From: Strigops habroptila
Taxonomy: Eukaryota; Chordata; Aves; Psittaciformes; Psittacidae
Length of the DNA stretch: 64,000 nucleotides
Assembly (NCBI RefSeq): GCF_004027225.2
Contig: NC_044279.2
Coordinates: 45,718,744 to 45,782,743, forward strand
Direction of reading: 5' to 3'
Both the position numbers and the translations under genes were made by a program. The notes beneath the pieces were generated by a model, which ran no database searches, was not told the DNA's origin, and saw only the letters and a list, made by a program, of their open reading frames with translations. The stretch's first letter is position 1. Each line of letters starts with the position of its first letter. Shown piece by piece: positions 1 through 13,700 of this stretch.

Positions 1-3000
1 TAAAACTTTTTTTAAGAAAAAAAAAAAAAACATGTTACAATACATTTTGCTTTTTTTTTTCCTTGAGTGTTATTTGCTCTTTGTATTTGCCTGTAGGAGA
101 CAGTCTGTGTTGTTTGGTTGGTGTGCTCAGCTCACAGCAGATAGGTGGTGCTAGAAAGGCCAATTAAAAGCACATAATAAAAATTAACGAAATCCCCAAA
201 CATAGCACATTTCCACAGCAGCCAAGAGGTTATTTTTTCAGGAAGCCTTCAGGTCCCTTAAAAACAGAACATTTAAGCAAACGCCACAGACAGTTTTATG
301 AGACTGGGATTAGCAATTTAAATGAAGGAATTTATCTTGTCAGTTCTCATCCTAAATCATAATGCTGACCAGTTATGTATCAAATGATTTTTAGAGTAAT
401 ATAAGGAAATAATTTCTTCATACAACATGCAGTCTGCAGTAAAACCTAGGCTTCTGAAGCACAGTTCTTTGAGAAAACTAAGGAACTGTGGCCTTCCTCT
501 TAGTATTTGCTCTTCTGGTAACTTGCAGCTGGAGTGTGTAACTGTGAGACCAAGGGTAGGGGCACACTTGATGATGAAGAGGACAGTTCTCTGTGGGGAA
601 GACATTACCTCCGCGCTTCTCCCAGATGGCTGCTGGTGTAGTGTGCTCACAGAGTCCCAGACCAAAGTTCAAGCTGTGATCCTTCAGGGGAAGCCTGGTT
701 GCAGAACCACTGCCTGCCTGCCTGCCTGCCTGAGCTCAGAAATAAAAGATAGTGATAGACACTGGGAAGAATAATCTGACCTACTAATGTACCTTACAGG
801 GCTCTAAATTACATGCAACCACAGAGGGGAAAAAAGGACTTGAATACTGTGAACAACTCAGTAACCGTCTCTGCTCAATACATGGCATCAATCAAAAGAG
901 CAAACAGAATGTTAGGATGCAAATGGAACGATGTTGAAAATGACACTGAAAGTGAAGACCATCATATAAATCAATGAGAGATTCCTCTGAATCACTGTTC
1001 TGTGCTGATTACTTCATTGAAAAAAGGATGTGGCAAAAAGCTTACAGACAGGCAACAAAAATGAAGAGATGCTTGGGAAAATATTGATTATGTGGAGAAT
1101 GAAATGACTGGGACATTTCAGCTTTGAGAGGTACTATTTAGGGTGCCATGAATAATACATCCACTAAATGGAATTTAGGGAGAGCTGGGGATTTTCTAAA
1201 TGTTTCGTTCCAGTAGAAAATGTGAATTTGTCAAAACAAAAGGTTTTTGTGGGAATGTATCATTTTAAAAAATTATTTCAATGGAATCACAGTCAAGGTT
1301 TCTGCCTGTCAAGAACTTTTCTCCCATTAGAAACATTAGAACCAAGCAGGCTGTCTGGCATCTCAACTTTCTGCGACAGATCTGTGTCATGAGCCCCCTC
1401 AGACACAGGACAAGGGACTATTTATGTTCAAAACTTCAGGGCAAAGCCACTCTAGGGGCAACCAAGAATTTAAAAATCAAAATTTCCAGTGCTCTAGAAG
1501 CTTGGATCTGACAGCGCTGTGCTTGGATCCGACAGCTCCCCCCAAGTGGTCTCTCTCAGGATTTCATGAGTATGGCTTGAGCACATACCACCCTTTGTGG
1601 CTCATTTAGCATACTCTTCTTCATAAAGGCAAATGAGTAGGCACCTACAGACAAGAATCCAGGGGGAGCCAAAGGATGAAGCACTGTGTCTTTCCCAAGA
1701 AGCCTTCTAAGACAACAGTGAACCTGCACTAATAGTCCTCCAAAGCCCAAAGAGCAACTTAATGGTAGACCTCACAGTTGAGGTCTGCTCCTGTGGCTTA
1801 GGTGCTGGACTGGAAGTGCATGATATCTGCAGAATCCCAATAGGTCAGGCATTCCCAGTGAGAAATTGTCTTGATGACATGTCTTATTCATGTATCCCAT
1901 TAACACTATCCATAAGAATGGGGTTGGAGAATGGCTACAGATACCTTGATGATAGCTTTTTCTGTCTTCACTTGCATTTATCTACCTCAAAATGTCCAGC
2001 TGCTGAGCAGTCAGGTTGAGTGTAATCAGGCTATCCAGGGTGATAGCCACCATGTTGAACAGTTGCTCCTGAAATGTTGTTGAACAATGACAAAGTCATG
2101 GTGCTGTTCTTGGCAGAAGGCCTCCACTCTGCCCCTCCACATCCAGAGGTCTTCCTGCATCCATTGCTAGTCATCTCCTGTCCTGACGACAATGTTACCC
2201 CACAAGCTGGATGTTGCCTCATTCTCCAGACACAATCTCTGATCAATAGAGGGAAGAGCAACTGCAGAGACTCTGAGGATTTTATTAACCCATCTTCCTG
2301 ATTTGTGAAAGTTGACAGCAGGCCACCAAGATGTTCTCTCAAAAGTATGCTGCATCTGTTTGGGTAAGCTTGTCATTTCCTCATCCATCATTGGGCCTTT
2401 GCAGTGGTCATCGGCATTTCAGTCAGCAGGCACTTCAACGTCATCTATAAGAAAGCTGGAAATGGATGAGCAGGAACAGAATTCACACTTCATTGAGGGT
2501 GATAGTCATAGGGCCAGTGATGTGCCATCATCTATGTGGGGCAGGTGAAAGGACATAGTAGCACATCCTCATGAGGTCCACTGTCCTGATGGCAAAGGTT
2601 TCAGGAAAACATTTCCTTTGTGAGTGCTTGGGAATGCATCTTTTCTCCAAAGCACTCTAATATGCACAATTACAATTTTCTACCCCAAACCTGGGGAACA
2701 CTCTACCTTATTCTTAAATAAAAAAAAAATTTACAGTTTTCTGACAACAGACTATGGAAAATTGCCTTTGCAGGGAAACACGGGTATAGTGACATCATAA
2801 AATTCCTAAGAACTGAGAAAGCAAAGTGGTCTGACTTCACAAAAATTATTGGGGGGTGGGAGGGAGGAACATGACAACACAACTTGTACAAAATGAAACA
2901 TTTAATTATAACCTCTTTGAAATGTCAGAATTTTTAACAGAATAAAAATACCCATTGTCTGTCCTCAGTGTAGTTAGTTGTTTATAGAAAAAGGACACAT

Positions 3001-6000
3001 CATTTAAGACGATGTCAAGAAGTTGAAATCTGATTATAAAAAAGAATATGTTAAGTACATCAGGGAAAAAAGCTGTGGAATTCACCACTGCAGTTATATT
3101 AGGCAGGAGGAAAATATATTTGGAAAGAAAATAAAAATCACGTGCTTCAAGCTTTAAGATCACTCCTAAACAAAGAAATTTTCCAGCACAGGTACAGCTC
3201 ATTATTTCCCTGCTTTGGAAATGCCTGCAGTTTGCCTGAAGCACCCTCTTTTGGTCACTGCTTGAAACGAATTATTGGGATATCTGGATTGGTAATCAGC
3301 CTTAAGAAATCATAGTTTATGAGCCTGTAGAGTTTCAATCAGCATAGATATCCTACACATGCAGTGACTACAAATCGCAAGCATTGCCAGTTGTAGGTTC
3401 TAAGAAGGAAGTACAGGTTATGAATTTACAGTACAGTACAAGGTCACTGAAACAAGCCATGTAATGTGGAAAATACTACTTCTATCAACAGTAAAATAGT
3501 GTACATTTAAAACAAAATATAAAAATTAGGAAACCTTCTTTTCAGGACATTAGCTCTTTGCTACTATGTGCCTGCAGTTTACATGGGATTTATGAGATTG
3601 GCTTTGTCTAGAGAGCTCTGATGAGAGTCATGTATCAAAATCTTGAGAGATGAATGATATGATCTGGTAAATTAAAACTTATTTCAGTTATTTACCATAA
3701 TAAAAAGTGGTTGCTAGTCTATTAGCGTAGAACTTATGCACTGCTATTCCTTGGCTTTTTGATAACGTTAGTGTATATACTATTCTAAGGATTTTCAAAT
3801 ATTGGCTTTTAAAAGAGTTTTCCAGAAAATCAAATATTGGATCAGTCATGCTGGAATAAGGGGAGGAAAGTCTCCTGTGAGTCCCTGTGCTGTGTCACTT
3901 TAAAATAGTGCAGTGCATTCTAGGGCAAATAAAACATTTGTAAATCAGGAGAGTTCAACTTTTGCTGCTATTTATTCTACAGCAACTTCAGATCAAGCTA
4001 TGCTGATAGTTTTTCTAATGCCTTAAATCAAACAACAGGTATGTGTGGCCTCAAGATAAGAAATGCTAAACATCTGCCAGTTTCTAGACTTGAAACATTG
4101 CAGCTGCCTTACCTGAAGGAAATTTCGCTGTTAGTATACCAGGAATCTCAGAGCTACCATCTGTGCTTCGTTAGTGCTTTTTCACTAAGGAATACATGAC
4201 TGTCACTTTGTAACACATTGGGAAACTCTCTCTCCCAAAGATTAAATTTTAAGTAATTTGAAAAATATTTTGGTTATAATTCCCTATACTAGCCACAAAA
4301 ATACAACCACAACCTATTCAATTTTAGTTCTTTAACAGCCTCAAGACTTCTCTTGACTGCTGGCAGTGACATTAGTGTCTATTTCAGTAGCCCATCTGTC
4401 CAAGCTGTAGTGACACTATTCCTGCTGACATCTGCTTTCGCCTATGAGAAAGACCTGCAGATGTAAACATAATGGAATAAACTCATAATCCCCCAAAATA
4501 AATATTTCATTTCTTAATGTTAATGGTCTGGTACTTAAGAGCACAAGCTATTCATGTCTTCTGTCTTCTCTTCAACATCAGGTACACCCTATGCCAAGAG
4601 AACAAAGGTTTTGATTGGCACTGACCAACTGAAAGAGCTGGTTCAAGGCATGTTTTATCTAACTTGCAACTGGTTGTCACTTTTCCATAATTTATTGCTC
4701 CTCCTACAATCCTCTACTATATTTCCCCAATCTGCAAATTTTGCTTCGAAAGTTAGTCTTGCTACATCTTATGCCTTCATTTATTTCCAAGAGCAATACC
4801 AATTTGGCAGGCTGCAATGCATACCGCAATGAAAACCTTGGAGGTCACTCTGCTGTGATCAGTCAAAATACACTTGGATTTAAGAATAGGAATAACTGTG
4901 TTGAAATCAATAGAATTACCATGGGTCATGTCAGACTATGTTGTACTTTGTGCGTACTCCTGTAAGGCAGAATAATCTTCAAGATCTGATCTGCAGATTC
5001 TCCTGGGGGGCAGAAGGAGTTATGAAGGTGTAAGCAGCACATTCATCCTTACAGTGGAAATCCATTAATAAACCTTCATCATGCAGGAACAGCAACAACG
5101 AGGATACCAACCTTGGAAGACATTGCTTTGCTTTTGTCCAAAATGAGTCATAAAAAACCCCTAAAAGTGTATTTTGTATATGTGTTCTTAAACCAAGTGA
5201 AGTCTTGGATGTTCACCTTACCTTCTCAAACAGTCCATAAATTTAAATATTTAGTAATTCCTAACTACCTTTTTCTTAGAAATTAAAAAGAGGAAAGAAG
5301 CAGGAAGAGTTTCCTTGTATTTGAAGCATAATGGGTGTCTCAAATATTACATATCACAGTAACATGTTTATATTATTATCTTCACCTGTAAAACCAAAAC
5401 CAAAGCAAACCAAGCCAAACCAAACCAAAAAACAGAATGTGAAAAGACATATACAATTATCTAAAAGGTTTCCAGACTGGAAAGGTTAAAGGAGGCTCTC
5501 AGTTTGGGAACACCTCTTTTGAAAGACTATTTCCCTGAGGAGAAGCTGTGGTGAGGGCTGTCCAAATCAGTAGGTAACAGAAATGCCTTTTGGAAAGCAT
5601 GTAGTATGAGGGAGAAGTAGGGTTACATCATAACCATGTTTGAAAAGACAAAAAATAGCCATTTAGTAATTTTAACTATAGGTTGTTGTACCTCTACCCT
5701 GAATTAGGAAGCAAAACAAGCCTACTCCGCCCTTTTCTCTTAATTTAAAGCTACTGCAGAACACTGCAGAGAGGCTTAAGCTCTGAAGAGCTGGAATGAA
5801 GCTCACGCTAATGAAAGTTCGCTCCTGGGCGTTGTTCGAGCCCATTCCTGTGGCTGCGCTGACCCCTAGTGACTGCAGAGACAGTTAAATAATCGACAGC
5901 CTTTTTTAAAAATAAACGTATGACTTTACAGAAAGTATTGCTATACAAGGGATATTTTATAAGCAAATGTCTTCATTAGAAGGAAATTGTAAAAATCCTT

Positions 6001-7554
6001 CTTTTTTAAGCAATCTGTATAATTCCCGGGGAAGTTTCGTTTCGTTTTTATTTTACAACCACCAATTTTTTCTTATTTGGGTATTGACTAGAGACGGACT
6101 TTGCTACCTTAATTAATAAACAGCTTATTTAAAATTCCAGTGCTGCTAAGATGCTAGGAATTACCGGTTTCAATTCAGCTGTATAAGTTTGTTCAGGAAT
6201 GTAGGATCTCTGGCTGGAATCTTTGCAAATTATTAATAAAATACAGGTGGTACCTCTGTTAATAAATGAAATTATGAATATCCTCCAGTTCCTCTGGCTC
6301 CTCCTTGGGGCCCTAGCAATAGAGACAACCAGGCAGAAGGGGACTAAGGAACACAAGAGGGAATTCATCTGTGATCTGGAAAACACGCATGAATTTTTAT
6401 TATGTTAGTGGATCTTTGAAGGTGTTACAGGAAAATCTTAAATAAGGATTTGATCATACAACCCACTGATCCCTTTCTGTTCCTCTGATGTCAAACACGA
6501 GTAGTAAACACCTCACAGGCACTGTTAATATGTTGTTGAGCTGTGTATTTATTGTACAATGATGAGGTGTTTCGTACTATCTGTGACCTGTCAGCTTGAG
6601 CAAGTAATGACTAAAAAGAACAGTATCTGTAATTTCTCTGCAGGAAGCTCCAGTGAAAAAGGAATAGATAATGTATTGAGGCTCTGGTTCCACAACAATC
6701 CATGATCAGACAAGTATTTCTCTAATAGCCAAGTCATTCTCCTCCTGCATTTCTTTTTTTTCCCTTGAGCTGGGCCTGACACTTAGCCCGATACTCCACT
6801 GGGAATAGTGGCATGTTAAGATGCTTGAGAACTATTTTCTTTTGACTTTGGCTTGGTGGGTTGGCTTCTCAGGCTTGGGAGGTGGATTAAATTGCAACAG
6901 AATGTGTCGTTTCTTTATGATCTCAGTTGGAAAGATGCTCAGATTCTATAAAGCAGCTCTTATGATGCTGGTTTTTGGAGACACACCAAAAAGACCAGTA
7001 GCATGCTATAGATAACCATATGACTGTTCAGATGCTGGCAGCCCCAAATTGTGCAACATCCAATCTGACCAATGCCCAGAACAGCCTGCAGATCCCGTCC
7101 AGAGAAAAGTGACCCCATTTTGGTCATTTGAGCTCTTATAGGATTTCCGCAAAGAAGGCAACTCTATTCCTCATTTCTACTGTCAAACAGAAAGGATGAT
7201 CATCTGAGAACTTCTCACTGCACTGTTAGATAGAGGAGAGGCCAGGCAGGAGGCCTTATGTAACTGGACACAACATCCCTTAGAATTAAGATTTTAAATT
7301 GCCTGGGGCATACACTATATAAAATATAAAATATTGCTGCAAGGCATCATGTGCTACAATGATGTCCACAGTTCTGCTGCCCTGCTAAAATGGCAAAATC
7401 TCAAGATCAAACTCTGACTGAGCCTCCAAACATCATCCAAACCATTAAACCTTCTAAGAATCTGGCTTTCACAGCAAAACAGCTACTTTCTGGAATGCAG
7501 TATTGTTGCCATTTAAATTAAGTCCTCGGAAATTGCTAAGTAAAACTAACAGTA
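1..7554. other. Flanking DNA without a recognisable gene
   Basis: I could not assign a gene, RNA gene or named repeat family here. Open frames are short and overlap on both strands, as expected by chance. Small simple repeats are present: a TGCC run at 711-731 and an A/C-rich AAACC-like stretch at 5391-5432. The part at 1500-2650 is less AT-rich and has coding-looking but broken stretches on the minus strand (for example 1556-1750 and 2031-2342). This could be an old pseudogene or transposon remnant, and I could not name it. The right end probably holds the 3' untranslated region of the first C12orf50 copy. Confidence 0.5.
711..731. repeat. TGCC tetranucleotide repeat
   Basis: Five consecutive TGCC units are directly visible. 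It is an ordinary microsatellite with no gene attached to it. Confidence 0.9.
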
Positions 7555-7560
7555 TTTATT
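7555..7560 (-). terminator. Candidate poly(A) signal, C12orf50 copy 1
   Basis: The plus strand reads TTTATT, which is AATAAA on the minus strand, about 230 bases after the stop codon of C12orf50 copy 1. Position and orientation fit a polyadenylation signal. No transcript evidence is available. Confidence 0.4.
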
Positions 7561-7792
7561 CAAAGCACAATTATGCATTAAAAACTTTGCAAAAATCATT
7601 TCACGGAACAAACTTTTGTAACAGATTAAACTTAGTGAATATATTTTTGACCTTTATAAGTGACAATTCAGGGCATACTTTCAAAGTTTCTGAACAGTTT
7701 TGACACATCACGTGTACTTCCTGCATCTTATTATTTGAATTTGCAATATTATCATCTTTGTTTTCTCCATTTGATAATTTCCTTATTTCAAT

Positions 7793-10700
7793 TCAGATTT
7801 TTCTTGTGAATTCAAGTACTTGCTTCATCTCCCTCCTGTCTTCATATCGTTTTCCTTTTCGGTTCACTTCCATGTCTTCTTGGCTCTGTTGTCAAAATAG
7901 AAACACAGAACATCTTGTGCATGATTTCCTACGGTAAAACTATATGCTTTGTCAGAAGCAGTTTAAGTAGTAAACTGTCAACACAGGAGACAAGGTCAAG
8001 TTGTAATCTCTGCTTTCTGCTCAGCTGTGAAATGTATTAACTTTAGGCCCTCACAGCATCCTGTGAATGTTTAGTAGTCCGATGCCTTTCATGAATTCGG
8101 ACCATGGCTGATCAATGTTCAGCTGTCGAACATGCTTCACAAGCAGTCAGAGACAAATCGACCACACTCGTGTAGTGTCTCTGCTGTGCTTTGTCCATCA
8201 CTACAAGCCAAATCCCCTCCTGTAGCTCCTCACGTTAAAGGCAGGTACAACTTTTGCTGTCAGATTAGTAATACCGTACAAAATTAGGACTCATTGGTTT
8301 GTTCTGCAGGCCAAATTTCAGGTCTGCAAACCCACACAACTCTTAAATGCTCTTTCAGACTGCTCAGCGTTGCCTGGAATCTTTCGGGATTTGGTTGGGG
8401 AAGTTGTAACTGTGAAGTTTTGATTTCCAGGTGGGGAAGAGACTGGATGGTCAAAATCTCTATCAAGCAATTACCTGAATGGTTGTTTTAGTCTTGGAGA
8501 ACGTTTTTGCCTGTGGATTTCTTTTCCTCCAAGTTGGTGCATTATAGGATCCTGGAGGGTATTTGTCTGTAGGAAGAGCACAGACATGGTTTCCTCACCT
8601 GAGCTGCACTTTCTGGGAAGACTCTCTTAGCCTGACAGGTGAATCAGGTATTACATTATTACAAATACTACATTAGCTGAAATATCCATGAATGCATTGG
8701 GTGAGTCATGCAGCACCTCTGAAATAGAAGCTAGGATTAAGTACAGACTCTCTCTCTAGTTCTGCCTTCAAAGATTTTTTATATTCTTGCAGGCTTTCCA
8801 TGAGGCTCACAGGACCTTCCAAGCAAAGTGAGTCTACCACGGTCCTCCTGGACTTTAACCAAGTGCATGTTCCTGTACTGAAAATCTTCCCAAAGGCATC
8901 AACTGCTTTTAGAGGAAACTAATCCATAATCCAGTCCTCCTGTTTTATCCCTGCTTGTGAAGACACTTAGATGCAAGGTAGTATCATGTTTAAGTACCCT
9001 TGTTTTCTCTTAGTTCCAGACTAATTGCATTAATTCACATTATTAATTCCATACTAAACCTAAAATTTTCAGTTTACACTCCACACTGCAGTATTACCAT
9101 AGATGTCCGTTTGTGTCCAAAATCTCCTATTTTTGCCAGGCTGATTCTTTCCTTTGGAGGATTTCCAAACAGACCGCTCAGGAGCTGCTGAAAAAAAAAA
9201 TAAGCCAGTAACCAAGATGGTAATGGTTGTCATTATGAGAATAATGCCGATCACCTTGTTTTAGACATGCTTTATCCTTTTTTAACGTGGAAACTTGATA
9301 AGATGTGGTCTTCGTGTTAAGAATGCTCTCTCTGTAATCTCTGCACCAATCTGTCCACATTTTATCAAAGCAAACGTTAAAAGGGAAAAGAAAAACCCAC
9401 AACTATTCGTCCCTGGGATAAAGCAGTGATTTTGGGATTCATTCCCCTTAAACCTTATTGAACTTCTCTGTTGGAAGGAGGCTCCTTTCATTAGAAACGA
9501 AAACAGGGAGGCACCTCGAGATGGAGATTCAACACGATTTAAGAGAGGTGACCAAAACTGTTACGAGGAATTTACTTTTTAATTTAGGATTATTGAAATA
9601 CTTTATCACTAATTTTTATGAAGTGACAGATAAAACAATTTTCCAGAGTTATCATGGACAGGGAAAGGAGAAAGGCACACAAACTCCAAATTATGTACTT
9701 GATTCTGTGAAGCTCTATTAGCAAATTAAAAATAAAGCAAAAGATGTACAACTACAATTACATCCAAACTAGATATCCAAAAAGGAAGACACAAGACTCA
9801 GAATCCCACCTGTCAGCTCCTGTCAAATTTGTGACATAGTACATTCTATCAGGAGGACAGTAGCGTATTTCCAAGATGGAGAAAAGTTGATGGAAAATAT
9901 CATCCTGCATGAATGGCAAGAAGAATGAACCCAGTGCTCTGTCCAACAGAAATGATGTGAAGAAACAATAATAATATAAATCACAGAAATTTACACTGCA
10001 TGTAATTCAAGAAAAGCAGCTCGATTAAGATCCAAGGACATTTTTATTGAAGATGAAAAATATACCTAAATAATGAAAACAATCATAAATTCTTTACATT
10101 TCTGTCTGTGAGTACTGCTGCAACCTACTTGTGAAAGTTATGCTGGATCAAATTTGCTCTTACTCGTCTTCAGGCATAAATTACTTCATATTCACCTGGA
10201 GGATAACAGTCGACCACAGCACAATACAGGCAGGTATATTAGAGGCATTTTAAGAATCCTCCTGTTGAAGCAGGAACCCACCTCTAGGTCCACTGAACTT
10301 TGGTTCTTGGGTGACTGTGACAGTACGGTAGACTACATACGCTGATCTTCGTGGTTCTGAAGAACAGAAGTAAGACTTTCTCCCAGTTTCTCTCTCAAGT
10401 GGAAGAGAAGAAGGAGTTTCACCATCTTTACAGTGACCATTTTTTTGGTAACCGGGTTGTACTTTGGGTTCTGCAGTGTGGCTTTCTAAAAGGGAAAAAA
10501 AACCCCAATACTGTTGATTTGACACTTGAAGACAAGATTAAAAACAAAAAACAATTTATCTGTGGATAACCCAATCCAAATATACAGTTACATCATTTAT
10601 GAGGTAATGTTCAGCCATGAGAAGTCCACGCTCATAAACCTTACCTCCATTTTCAAAGGATCTGAAACGCATTCTGGGAACACTCTCTTTTGGTACTCTC

Positions 10701-13700
10701 CTTCCCAAACTCTCTCCTTCTCTATTTGTGTTGTTCAATTCTGGAGGAATTGTATTGCTGTCACCTGTGAAAGCATCAGAAAGAATGTTTCAGCTGCTGT
10801 TTAAGCACAGGGAAGGGCACTGCCATTCACTTCCTCCCACCTCTGTGAGCTTGTCATGAGTACAGTGCAGTTGCCTTCCAACTCTTGTTTTATATTCTTC
10901 TCTCTCTTTTAGTTGTTCTTTGGATCTTGCCTGGAGTAACTCCAGTAGCCGAGCTATAATACTCATGCCCTCTACGAAAATACCATCATACACAGGCTAA
11001 AGAAGACACTGGCTCCAAAGCAAAGAACCATCTACAAGTTACCTGCTTGTTCTTTAGCTTCTCACTTTTCATGAATGATATTTATGAATCCTACCTGACT
11101 GAATAGACGGTATTTTCAAGGCACCTGTCATAACAGAACTTAAAGCCTCAGAGAACTCAATTAAAGAAATGGTTTGGGGAAATCTTTCTATCCTTTCCTC
11201 AGAATGTATCTAATGATAAACACATACCTTAAACCCAGGTATTTCTTACTATTTCTCTCATCTGTGCTCTAAACATATCTAAACACTTGCCAGGAAAAAC
11301 TCATCACAACTATTATAATCACATGCATTTGAAATGTAGAAATGAGAATAACAAGATTCTGTAAAATTCTGTGGAACAATTTAGGATTGCAAAATTGGTC
11401 AGCCAATACTGCAAGGTGAAAAAAATCTCTGGATGGTTCAAATTCAACTACATAAATATAGATTGTGAAGAAAAATCAAAAGAAAGACCAGCGTTGTGCA
11501 TCTCTGGAAAGTCCACCTTGGGTTAGTAGCCCATTTTCACCCTTTCCATTGACAATTGATGCAGGTAGTCACCATGTGTGTGATACCCTTGCACATATAT
11601 ATGGGAAAAACTAATGAAGTATTTTTATGCTCTTTGCAGTACGCTGTCTTTGACTGTCCCTGAGTTCAAAAAGCGGGGAGGAAGGGCAAACTGTGTCATA
11701 GTTTCTCCTTGTAAGAGTAATTTCAAAAGTGGTACCCAGCATCCGAGGTGATGAAAAGTACTTGCCTTTCTGCAAGTCCCACTGGGTAGCTTCCAAGGGC
11801 AGTAGCTCAGTTTCCTGAGATGGTGACACAGGGTTGGATGACTGGTGTTGGTCAGGCTGCTGAATCCCATAAAACTCTCCTAAACATTATTCAAGAGGGA
11901 AAAATACCCCAAAGTTTACTGTGTGTGCAGCATGGCTGCTCAGAAAAGAGTGACAACTCCTTTCATACTTACCAGATTTATAGCATATTTCCTTTATTGC
12001 TCTTTCCTCTTCGATATCCTCAGCAGTCTTAGGCACCCAGTCAGAAACATCTGTGGGAAATATTTTTAAAAGATTAGGAGATAGCTAGACAAAGACCTTC
12101 AGCAATTCTTAACAATCAACTACCACAACAAATTTCATTTGGTCCTGTTTTTTGGTTTTTATTTCCTTCCCGATTGCAACCTCTGCTTCTGGACAGGGAA
12201 ATCAGTCCTTCAGATTAGATATTTCCAAGGGCAAAGGACTTGCAGTTACAAGCCTTGTAAGAAGCTAACGTGTGTTGATTTAAAATTACTAGTGCAGTAA
12301 TTTACGCAGTGCATGCCCGAGAGTAGGTCGTTGTCTCACTCACCGGGAATGTGCAATTCATCCCTTCCCTATGCATCTCTTATCTCTAAATGAGATTCAC
12401 TGAATAGTTCAACCACATTTAAAAATTTTTAAAACATAAGGAAATGTAAGTATATAAACTTACACATCCTGAAATGAAGAGCTTGGTATGATTTCTCTTT
12501 GCTAGATTTCAGAATAACATTCTGTAAGGAGACTGCCTACAGAGTGCAGCAAATCAATGGAACAAATGATTTAAGTTGAAGTCACACAACTGTCTTTTGT
12601 AAATAAACCTGTGACTTCCATCACCTTCACTGATGAGTGAGTACAGTCCCTGTTCAAAAGCTTGTTTCCAGGAAAAGAAGTACCTCCTAAGCCTGTAATG
12701 TCATCCCTGAATTTTGAGAACTTGTGAAGAGTATTAGATGGCCATCTGAATTGTGGATCATATCATCTGAATTGGGGATCACCTTTTAAAGTCTAGTTAA
12801 TGAGAAAGAGGAATGTGAGTTATACCACTACTGAAATACACAGCTGGGCATTTCACAGGAGTTAGAAAATGTTGCCTCACTCACAGCTGGTGACTACCAG
12901 GTCCGATAATTTGGGGATTTGCTGGAAACTGTTTCAGCAACTTGTCAGCCACTCTTTTCTTCAAATGTAATGCTTATTCTAATGAATCAGTTGATTATGA
13001 AGTACATTGCAAGAGTTGACAAAACCCATTCTACTTGCTTGTATAACAAAAAAGCTGTTTACATTTCTCTTCGTCATCCTCTTCATCAATCTCTTCATCA
13101 TCCTCTTCGTCGTTGAGGTTTATAATCAGTGGAGGGTGAATTGGTATTACAATATTCTCTGGACTTGTGAGTGATCCTTCACACTGGACTGGAGGCAGAA
13201 TTTCTTGGTCACCCTGTGGCAATGGAGCACCTGCAGAAAAGAGCAGTATCACTACTAGAGAGATTTAATCTAGCAAATGCCCAAGGAAAAAACATTCTTG
13301 ATCTATGGATCTCAGGAACCTAAACTACCGTTCGTGACTTCATCTTTCATATCAGTGGTAGCTATGAAGATTTGTAACATGATAGGGAAAATTCCTGCAA
13401 CAACCCTATTCCAATGCCAAAGCAATTCCTTTCCTTGCCTTCAGGATCTTGTTATAGCAGATCATACCTGACTGTTTTGCAATGGTACATTTCTTGTCCT
13501 TAATATGGAAGCACTGGAACAAGAGTAGAAGGATATTTCCTGAACTCTAATGAACAAATTGTTGAGAAAATATTTTTACTCACTGTTAGTAGGTGGCAGA
13601 AAAAGTCCATTGATATGACGAGGTTTGCTGTGACGGAAGGCGCAGCTGATCCTCACACAGCCTGAGGGCTGTGTTTCCCAGAAACAGGCGATGTTCTTCA

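Noticed and set aside
8811-8877. Possible extra C12orf50 exon (frame starting [10 protein letters not shown]) with acceptor and GTGAGC donor
   Set aside because: Its phase does not fit exon 9. Splicing exon 9 directly to 8566 gives the expected DKY... sequence, and copy 3 has a deletion removing the donor.
10250-10281. Termination of C12orf50 at the in-frame stop after exon 8 ([10 protein letters not shown])
   Set aside because: An AGAG|GTGGGT donor precedes it. Downstream exons in phase match the human C-terminal part, so readthrough to this stop is at most an isoform.
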